A stretch of DNA of 64,000 nucleotides from Roseiarcus sp963774195 (GTDB lineage: Bacteria > Pseudomonadota > Alphaproteobacteria > Rhizobiales > Beijerinckiaceae). The stretch is from the NCBI GenBank assembly GCA_963774195.1, contig CAVZDY010000006.1, positions 62,001 to 126,000 of the forward strand, given 5' to 3'. Positions 59,201-64,000 of this stretch are shown here, piece after piece; position 1 is the first letter of the stretch; the number at the start of each line of letters is the position of its first letter. The notes beneath the pieces are model-generated. The model saw nothing but the letters and a program-made list of their open reading frames with translations, had not been told where the DNA came from and made no database searches. The translations under genes and the position numbers were made by a program.

Positions 59201-59540
59201 CGCGAAGGAGGGCGTTCCGGCCGCCGAAGAGGCGGTCGAGATCGACCGCGCGCTCGATCAGCGTGACCATCTTCCAGTGCCCCTGATCGTGCTCGGGCAA
59301 ATCCACCAATGCCACGGTCGGCCGGATCTGGCGCACCGCTATTATCACGAGGCGCTCGACGAGGCCCAGCGCACGGGCGAGCCCCAGATGCTGTTTCCGT
59401 GCTATGATGGACTGGCGACGCTGAGCCTCGACCAGAACGACCTCACCGAGGCGGATCGCTATTTCGCTCTGGCGCAGCAAGTGTGCGCCGAGCATGGCCT
59501 CGAACCCAGCTCTCTGATCGCGCTGCCGTTCCTCGATTAG
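56244..59540 (+). CDS. Zinc-ribbon class III adenylate/guanylate cyclase with STAND ATPase and TPR repeats
   Basis: A 1098-residue soluble signalling protein. Two zinc ribbons open it (CASCGN...YCPKCG and CARCGN...FCPKCG, residues 3-50). The class III cyclase domain (about 92-272) keeps both metal Asp (FADLSGFTALSE; FIGDAMLALFGAP) and the GDTVNTAQRLQ segment with Asn and Arg of the active site, so it looks catalytically competent. Then Walker A LSGEAGIGKSRL (about 322) and Walker B LLIVIEDLHWANS (about 455), and TPR-like helices from about 720 to the end. It shares the STAND arrangement with the hybrid kinase at 35202-40739. Confidence 0.9.
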   Translation: MNCASCGNDIQSGFAYCPKCGAKQPRACARCGNPCPPDFAFCPKCGAAVSGPASEALDAPPPVDLRPKPPPARGPEHRRPAAGKLEPDADRRTITVLFADLSGFTALSEQLDPEVMQSLQNELFEELTAAVQSFGGFVDKFIGDAMLALFGAPLAHEDDPERALHAALDMVKRSARVAVQWQARAGSALALHIGVNTGPVVAGGIGAGDARAYSVTGDTVNTAQRLQALAGAGEALVGPLTYRLTRHAFAYDSLGALALRGKVGAVLVHRLLGPLDEPRPARGLEALGLSAPMIGRDAELARILNCLDAACGGAAQLVRLSGEAGIGKSRLVNEFLSRMRDDARFAEVAVRRVACSSLGEQSYGTLAAVVRSATGIGQKDTPAETRGKLTALLAELRLPPDEAQRLMPLLFYVLGLGEPDVALRHVEPEQVRRQILFALRTIFERRLALSPLLIVIEDLHWANSTSLETLRFLIDRLERSRLMLVVTHRPLFEADHFDACRTGLTALRLAPLGPADGRRLLSELFGAGWSEVARDLGQRILERAGGNPLFVEEIVRGLIEVGSLRREGSLWRIIKREAAADIPANIHALLLARMDRLPQEARRLVQEAAAIGPRFEAALLKSISTDPGKVEAGLDLLCDAEILEEAAGVGSVSPQAYRFTQTMLHDVIYHNLLLQRRTEMHARIGEALERLYGEYPTRLEDLALLGHHFSLTDAKTKGVRYLMAAADRARETYANDDAIRLYRQALAALTSAVDFGPERLTLCERIADLCGPAGQRETAQEHYQMVLTVYGAAADRPASARILRKLGRLLWDSGKPDQAEAHYGKAAELLEGTDDMIERAHLMQERGRLAFRTGDQAAAAKWADEALGCVDELATNLDAEARVEAARATAEALNTKGVALARLGRNRDALREVERSVTVAEAAGLIGVACRGYTNLGVLYTVIDPRRAIAVSQRGLDQARRIGDLGFQARLLANLAVAFCTFTDRCAKEGVPAAEEAVEIDRALDQRDHLPVPLIVLGQIHQCHGRPDLAHRYYHEALDEAQRTGEPQMLFPCYDGLATLSLDQNDLTEADRYFALAQQVCAEHGLEPSSLIALPFLD

Positions 59541-59606
59541 CGCGCGACAAGAGTGTGGGCGCCGCCCACCGAGTTCAGGAAACCAAGTCCGGAGAAGGAG
59601 ATCGAG

Positions 59607-60281
59607 ATGACCGAACGCCTATCCGACAAGCCGGTGCAGCCGGGCGAACAGGCTCCAAATTTCGTGCTCGACGCGATCACGCGCGAAGGCAAGATCGCGC
59701 TCGATGACTTCCGCGGCAACCCCGTTCTGATCGGCTTGTTCCGCGGTCTGCACTGCCCCTTCTGCCGACGCCACATCGCGGCGATGGCGCAACTCGAGGG
59801 CGCGTTGCGCGAGAAGGGCGTCGAAAGCCTCACGGTGGTCAATACACCGATCGAGCGCGCACGGCTCTATTTCCGCTATCATCCGCTGCCGAATTTGCTC
59901 GCCGCCTCCGATCCTCGACGCGCTTCGCATCGCGCCTTCGGATTGCCCGCGATCGAATTCACCGAGAACGAAAACGAGTGGCCGCACAAAGTCAGCTTCG
60001 GCGTCGCCCGCTCGATGCAGATCGAGTTGCCCGAGGAATTGCCGGAGCCGATGGATCCGTTCTCGGCCTCCGACATCCTCAACACGAAGGACGGCTACGA
60101 GATGACCGAAGACGACGAGCGCATGATGGCGACAGGCCATGGCCAGATGGTCGGCCAGTTCCTGATCGACCGCCAAGGCGTGGTGCGCTGGAGTTTCACC
60201 GAATACGCCGAGGACGGCCGCTACATGTTCGGCGCGCCAACGCCAAATGAGGTGATGTCGGCGGCGGCGCGGGTGGCGTAG
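59607..60281 (+). CDS. Peroxiredoxin/AhpC-TSA-like redoxin
   Basis: A 224-residue thioredoxin-fold protein. NFVLDAITREGKIALDDFRG is the usual opening of the AhpC/TSA fold and the active site reads LFRGLHCPFCRRHIAAM, a CxxC redox pair. The middle insert (EFTENENEWPHKV) and the end (GQFLIDRQGVVRWSF) resemble the peroxiredoxin-like AhpC/TSA group with unknown electron acceptor. The ATG at 59607 has GGAGAAGGAG upstream and is preferred over an earlier in-frame codon. It converges on the acyl-CoA ligase gene with hairpins between. Confidence 0.82.
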   Translation: MTERLSDKPVQPGEQAPNFVLDAITREGKIALDDFRGNPVLIGLFRGLHCPFCRRHIAAMAQLEGALREKGVESLTVVNTPIERARLYFRYHPLPNLLAASDPRRASHRAFGLPAIEFTENENEWPHKVSFGVARSMQIELPEELPEPMDPFSASDILNTKDGYEMTEDDERMMATGHGQMVGQFLIDRQGVVRWSFTEYAEDGRYMFGAPTPNEVMSAAARVA

Positions 60282-60310
60282 GCAGGCGGAGCGGACAATC
60301 GCGCGAGTGT

Positions 60311-60387
60311 CGCCCCCGCGAAAGCGGGCCCAGATAATCGCCGCAGGCCTTCTTCCTGTGACTGCTGGATGCCCGCGTGCGCGGGCA
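60311..60387. repeat. Paired GC hairpins between convergent genes (second REP-like family)
   Basis: Two stem-loops: CCCGC-GAAA-GCGGG at 60315-60328 (GNRA-type tetraloop) and TGCCCGCG/CGCGGGCA at 60370-60387. They lie exactly between the convergent stops and may be a bidirectional terminator. The sequence style (CCCGCGAAAGCGGG ... GCGGGCATGACAGGG) resembles interspersed palindromes common in alphaproteobacteria; only one copy is in the window. Confidence 0.6.
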
Positions 60388-60407
60388 TGACAGGGAGCGC
60401 CGCCACC

Positions 60408-61925
60408 CTACCCCTGGTAGAGCCCCTTGTACGTCTCGCGCAGCGCGGCCTTCTGCACCTTGCCCATCGCGTTGCGCGGCAACTCGGCGACGAAGAACAC
60501 GCGCTTGGGCGCCTTGTAGCGGGCGAGGCGCCCTTCGAGCGCGGCCAGCACCTCGCCTTCCGTGAGCTCGGCGTCCGCGGCGCGCACGACGACGGCCGTG
60601 ACGCCTTCGCCGAAATCGGGATGCGGGACGCCGACGACGGCGCTCTCGACGACGCCGGCCAAGGCGTCGATCTCGCCCTCGACCTCCTTGGGATAGACGT
60701 TGAAGCCGCCGGAGATGATGAGATCCTTGGCGCGGCCGACGATATGCACGTAGCCATCCGCATCGATCTTGCCGAGATCGCCGGTGATGAAGAATCCGTC
60801 CGCCCGAAACTCCGCCGCCGTCTTCTCCGGCATCCGCCAATAGCCCTTGAACACGTTGGGTCCCTTGACCTCGATGACGCCGACCTCGCCTTGCGCCAGC
60901 ACGGCGGCCGTCTCGGGATCGGCGATGCGCAGCGAGACGCCGGGCAAGGGAAAGCCGACCGTCCCCGGACGGCGATCGCCGTCATAGGGGTTCGAGGTGA
61001 TCATGTTGGTCTCGGTCATGCCGTAGCGCTCGAGGATCGCGTGCCCGGTCGTCTCGCGCCAGCGCTGATGCGTCTCGGCGAGCAGCGGCGCCGAGCCGCT
61101 GACGAAGAGCCGCATGTGGGCGGTCGCTTCGCGCGTAAGGCCGGGGTGCTCGAGAAGACGGGTGTAGAAGGTCGGCACGCCCATCAAGGCGGTGGCGCGC
61201 GGCAGCGCACTCATGACGGCGTCGGCGTCGAAGCGCGACTGCAGGATCATCGTCGCGCCCGCCAGCAGCGCGACATTGGTGGCGACGAAGAGGCCGTGCG
61301 TGTGGAAGATCGGCAGCGCGTGGATCAGCACGTCGCGCTCGGTGAAGCGCCAGAGATCGACGAGGGCGATCGCGTTGGAGGCGAGATTGTCGTGCGTCAG
61401 CATCGCGCCCTTCGAGCGGCCGGTCGTGCCCGAGGTGTAGAGGATGGCCGCGAGGTCGTCGCCCGCGCGCGGCACGGTCGCAAACTCCGGCGAGGCGGCC
61501 GCGATGCGCTCGGCGAACGTGCCGTCGCGCTTGGCGCCCAAGCTTTCCACCGCCTTCAGGCCGAGCTTGGCGGCGAGATCGCGCGCCGCCCCGAGCGATG
61601 CGGGCCGGCAAACGGTGAGAGCCGGCGCGGCGTCGGAGAGGAAATATTCGAGTTCGGCAAGCGTATAGGCGGTGTTGAGCGGCAGCAGCGCGGCGCCAGC
61701 CCTGAAGCAGGCGAGCGCGAGCGCGATCATGTCGGACGATTTGTCGACCTGCACGGCGACGCGATCGCCGGGTTCGACGCCGAGTTCGACGAGCGCATTG
61801 GCCGCCTGGCCGGCGCGCGCGAACAATTCGCGATAGGTCAGCGAAGTTCCGTCCGGCGCGTCGAGGGCGACTTTATCGAGGCGCGGCGCGCGGGCCACGA
61901 AGAGATCGAAGAGATTGGCGGACAT
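60408..61925 (-). CDS. matB: Malonyl-CoA-synthetase-like AMP-dependent ligase
   Basis: A 505-residue acyl-CoA ligase of the ANL superfamily, closest in style to MatB, which makes malonyl-CoA from malonate. The ATP loop is ILYTSGTTGRSKGAMLTHDN, followed by LPIFHTHGLF, the adenylate motif YGMTETNM, hinge GDLGKIDADGY and the C-terminal catalytic Lys in NAMGKVQKAAL. The start at 61925 (MSANLFDLFVARAP) is the usual MatB start. Length agrees with the family. No malonyl-CoA decarboxylase is adjacent. Substrate assignment by resemblance only. Confidence 0.85.
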   Translation of the reverse strand: MSANLFDLFVARAPRLDKVALDAPDGTSLTYRELFARAGQAANALVELGVEPGDRVAVQVDKSSDMIALALACFRAGAALLPLNTAYTLAELEYFLSDAAPALTVCRPASLGAARDLAAKLGLKAVESLGAKRDGTFAERIAAASPEFATVPRAGDDLAAILYTSGTTGRSKGAMLTHDNLASNAIALVDLWRFTERDVLIHALPIFHTHGLFVATNVALLAGATMILQSRFDADAVMSALPRATALMGVPTFYTRLLEHPGLTREATAHMRLFVSGSAPLLAETHQRWRETTGHAILERYGMTETNMITSNPYDGDRRPGTVGFPLPGVSLRIADPETAAVLAQGEVGVIEVKGPNVFKGYWRMPEKTAAEFRADGFFITGDLGKIDADGYVHIVGRAKDLIISGGFNVYPKEVEGEIDALAGVVESAVVGVPHPDFGEGVTAVVVRAADAELTEGEVLAALEGRLARYKAPKRVFFVAELPRNAMGKVQKAALRETYKGLYQG

Positions 61926-62150
61926 AGGGATCGCGGCGCCCTCCGTTGGCTTGACGAATCGGGCGTGGCGCGCCCTGATGCCCGCCTCGGCCCTTCGCTT
62001 CACGTTGCGGCGGCCCCAACCGCGAGGCCGCGCAAAGTTTCGGGCGAGTATAGTCGTCGCCGCACGCGACGCCAGGGCTTCCAAGCTCGGCGCCGCGGCG
62101 GCGATAGCATTGCTAACGATCGCCAATGTGCGCGAGGGAGGCGCTTGGGA
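61926..62150. other. Divergent intergenic region, ligase / aldolase genes
   Basis: About 225 bases between the minus-strand ligase and plus-strand aldolase genes. It probably contains both promoters. Nothing further is recognised. Confidence 0.35.
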
Positions 62151-62930
62151 ATGGCGGTGAAAGAGAAGGCGCTGCGCGCCGCAATCGTCGCGCAATGTCG
62201 GGCGCTCAACGCCTCCGGTCTCAACCAGGGCTCCGCCGGCAACATCTCGGCGCGGCTCGGCGAGACGATGCTGATGACGCCGAGCGCCGTCCCCTACGAC
62301 GTCATGCGGCCGGAAATGATCGCGGCGATGCCGCTCGCCGGCGAATATGGCGCGTGGTCGGGCCCGCTGAAGCCATCGACCGAATGGCGCTTCCATCTCG
62401 ACATTCTTCGCGCGCGGCCGGACGTCGGCGCGATTGTGCACTGCCATCCCCCGTATGGGACTGCGCTGGCGATGCTGCACAAGCCGATCCTCGCCGCCCA
62501 TTACATGATCGCGCTGTTCGGCGGCCCCATCGTCGAATGCACGAAATACGCCCCCTACGGCACCAAGGAGCTTTCCGATCTCGTCGTCGCCGGCCTCGGC
62601 GACCGCCACGCGGTGCTGCTCGGCAACCACGGCGCCATCGCGACAGGCGCGACGCTGGAAAGCGCGATGCACCGCGCCATCGAACTCGAGGCGCTGGCGC
62701 GGATGTATTATCTCGCCATCGCCGTCGGCCGCCCCGCCATCCTCTCCGACGAGGAAATCACCCGCACCGTCGAACGCTTCAAGAGCTACGGCGGCGGCGA
62801 GGAGGCGCAGAAGGCGGCGCCGGCGGTGAAGAAGCGGGCGGGCGCCAAGGCGGCGGCGGCCAAGCGCGGGACGAAGCCGAAGAAGAAGGCGGCAAGCAAG
62901 AGGACGCGGGCGCAGTCGGCGCCGAAGTGA
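62151..62930 (+). CDS. Class II aldolase/adducin family protein with Lys/Ala-rich tail
   Basis: A 259-residue protein. The fold of L-fuculose-phosphate aldolase and adducin is seen in NQGSAGNISARLGETMLMTP near the start, the zinc His pair HCHPPYGTALA (about 100) and LLGNHGAIATGATLE with the third His; WRFHLDILRARPDVGAIVH precedes them. The last 40 residues are Lys/Ala/Arg-rich (KKRAGAKAAAAKRGTKPKKK) and resemble histone-H1-like tails, which is unusual for this enzyme family. The start at 62151 has GGGAGGCGCTTGGG upstream. Substrate unknown. Confidence 0.85.
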   Translation: MAVKEKALRAAIVAQCRALNASGLNQGSAGNISARLGETMLMTPSAVPYDVMRPEMIAAMPLAGEYGAWSGPLKPSTEWRFHLDILRARPDVGAIVHCHPPYGTALAMLHKPILAAHYMIALFGGPIVECTKYAPYGTKELSDLVVAGLGDRHAVLLGNHGAIATGATLESAMHRAIELEALARMYYLAIAVGRPAILSDEEITRTVERFKSYGGGEEAQKAAPAVKKRAGAKAAAAKRGTKPKKKAASKRTRAQSAPK

Positions 62931-63032
62931 GGCCGCGGCGCGGCTGACGCCCAAGCCCTCGCTTCGGTATCATTCTTTGCAGAGCCATCGGGGCGGGCCG
63001 CGCTCTGCTGGGGAGCGACAGGAGCAGGACCG

Positions 63033-64000
63033 ATGTCGAATACGGCCTATCGCTGGGTGATCGTCGCCGCAGGCGGATTGATGGGATGCGTCGCCATCGG
63101 CGCGATGTTCTCGTTGCCCGTGTTTCTGCAGCCGATGTCGCAGGCGACGGGCTGGTCGCGCACCGGCATATCGAGCGCCATGACCCTTGGGTTTCTCGCC
63201 ATGGGCTTCGCGAGCTTCGGCTGGGGCGCGCTGCTCGACCGGTACGGCCCCCGGCCCGTGGTGCTGAGCGGCGCGCTCTTGTTGGGCCTCAGTCTTGCGA
63301 TGGCGAGCCGCGCCGAAACTCTGCTCGAATTCCAGGTGATTTACGGCGTGTTCGTCGGCAGCGCGGCGGGCGCGATCTTTGCGCCGATGATGGCGACCGT
63401 GACCGGATGGTTCGAAACGCAGCGGAGCCTGGCGGTTTCGCTGGTCTCCGCCGGCATGGGCGTGGCGCCGATGACCGTCTCGCCGTTCGCGGCCTGGCTC
63501 ATAACGTCCCACGATTGGCGGACGTCGCAGCTTGTCATCGCCGTCGCGGCCCTCGCTCTGATGATGCCGGCGGCGCTCCTCGTGCGCTCGCCGCCCGCGG
63601 CCAGCGGGGCGCCGAGCGACAGCGGCTCCGCGCCGCCGACCGAGGACTCGACGCTCACACTGGCGCAGGCGTTGCGCTCGCCGCAGTTGCTGGTGCTCGT
63701 TCTGACCAATTTCTGCTGTTGCGCGACCCACTCGGGGCCGATCTTCCACACGGTCAGCTACGCCATCGCGTGCGGCATTCCGACGCTGGCGGCCGTGTCC
63801 ATCTATAGCGTCGAGGGTCTGGCGGGCATGGGCGGCCGCCTCATGTTCGGCCTGCTGGGCGATAGGTTTGGCGCCAAGCCGGTTCTCGTCGCCGGTCTTT
63901 TCGTTCAGGCCTTCGCAGCGGGAGCCTATTTCTTCGCCAGGGAGTTGAGCGCGTTCTACGCGGTCGCCGTCGTGTTCGGGCTGGCCTACGCGGGCGTCAT
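63033..64000 (+). CDS. MFS transporter (monocarboxylate/OFA-like), 5' part
   Basis: The first 322 residues of a transporter that runs off the right edge. It starts MSNTAYRWVIVAAGGLMGCV with GGAGCAGG before the ATG, has GWSRTGISSAMTLGFLAMGF, WGALLDRYGPRPVVLSGALL as the loop 2-3 motif, and GRLMFGLLGDRFGAKPVLV as its counterpart after helix 8. The first-half pattern (QPMSQATGWSRTGIS) matches the monocarboxylate/oxalate-formate branch. It follows the aldolase gene on the same strand after about 100 bases. Confidence 0.85.
   Translation, partial: MSNTAYRWVIVAAGGLMGCVAIGAMFSLPVFLQPMSQATGWSRTGISSAMTLGFLAMGFASFGWGALLDRYGPRPVVLSGALLLGLSLAMASRAETLLEFQVIYGVFVGSAAGAIFAPMMATVTGWFETQRSLAVSLVSAGMGVAPMTVSPFAAWLITSHDWRTSQLVIAVAALALMMPAALLVRSPPAASGAPSDSGSAPPTEDSTLTLAQALRSPQLLVLVLTNFCCCATHSGPIFHTVSYAIACGIPTLAAVSIYSVEGLAGMGGRLMFGLLGDRFGAKPVLVAGLFVQAFAAGAYFFARELSAFYAVAVVFGLAYAGV

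Overview
This GC-rich window (roughly 60-65 % by eye) looks like chromosomal DNA of an alphaproteobacterium, most likely Hyphomicrobiales. The support is a MinCDE operon, a ClpS2-type adaptor, an ELM1-family protein, a DUF2277 protein, an alphaproteobacterial-style porin, and coding genes packed on both strands. I cannot fix the genus; the porin sequence style reminds me of Methylocystis/Beijerinckiaceae relatives, but that is an impression. I saw no rRNA, tRNA, CRISPR array, transposase or phage gene.

Layout. 1-4830 (+): peptide/nickel-type ABC importer (two permeases, two ATPases, binding protein last), then a GntR/FCD regulator (+) and a convergent isocitrate-lyase/PEP-mutase family enzyme (-). 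6600-8148 (-): a truncated HlyD remnant and a repeat-containing methyltransferase whose catalytic half is clearly AT-richer than its surroundings. 8318-12743 (-): membrane-fusion protein, double-length ABC-2 permease and second membrane-fusion protein, with no ATPase. 12921-15213 (-): frameshifted porin and truncated EAL-domain gene. 15305-17942 (-): TetR regulator, small membrane protein and carotenoid oxygenase, with a 35-bp palindromic operator upstream. 18328-20180 (+): minCDE. 20422-22575 (+): small alpha/beta hydrolase and a DUF3300 protein with a Gly/His repeat tail. 22736-30621 (-): tripartite RND efflux operon (adaptor plus two different pumps), broken by frameshifts. 31009-34832 (-): PilZ protein, orphan amino-acid-type binding protein, and a phosphoesterase with a candidate Pho box. 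35202-43869: two large signalling genes transcribed divergently, a pseudokinase/STAND/GAF/PAS/histidine kinase and a GGDEF-EAL protein. 43897-56141: MFS transporter, SRPBCC protein, TrmJ, ELM1-like protein, GreA, CarB, frameshifted MscS-family channel, ClpS2 and DUF2277. 56244-64000: zinc-ribbon adenylate cyclase with STAND and TPR regions, peroxiredoxin-like protein, malonyl-CoA-synthetase-like ligase, class II aldolase with a Lys/Ala tail, and the start of a second MFS transporter.

The most notable cross-cutting observation is that four of the five frameshifts I could localise (two in the porin, one in an RND pump, one in its adaptor) occur at the same hexamer, GAACTC. Removing one A restores both the reading frame and the CcrM methylation site GANTC. 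This points either to a systematic base-calling error at methylated sites or, less likely, to a real mutational hotspot. The affected genes are therefore probably intact in the organism. Other points of interest are the ATPase-less export cassette, the autoregulated carotenoid-oxygenase operon and the chimeric methyltransferase.
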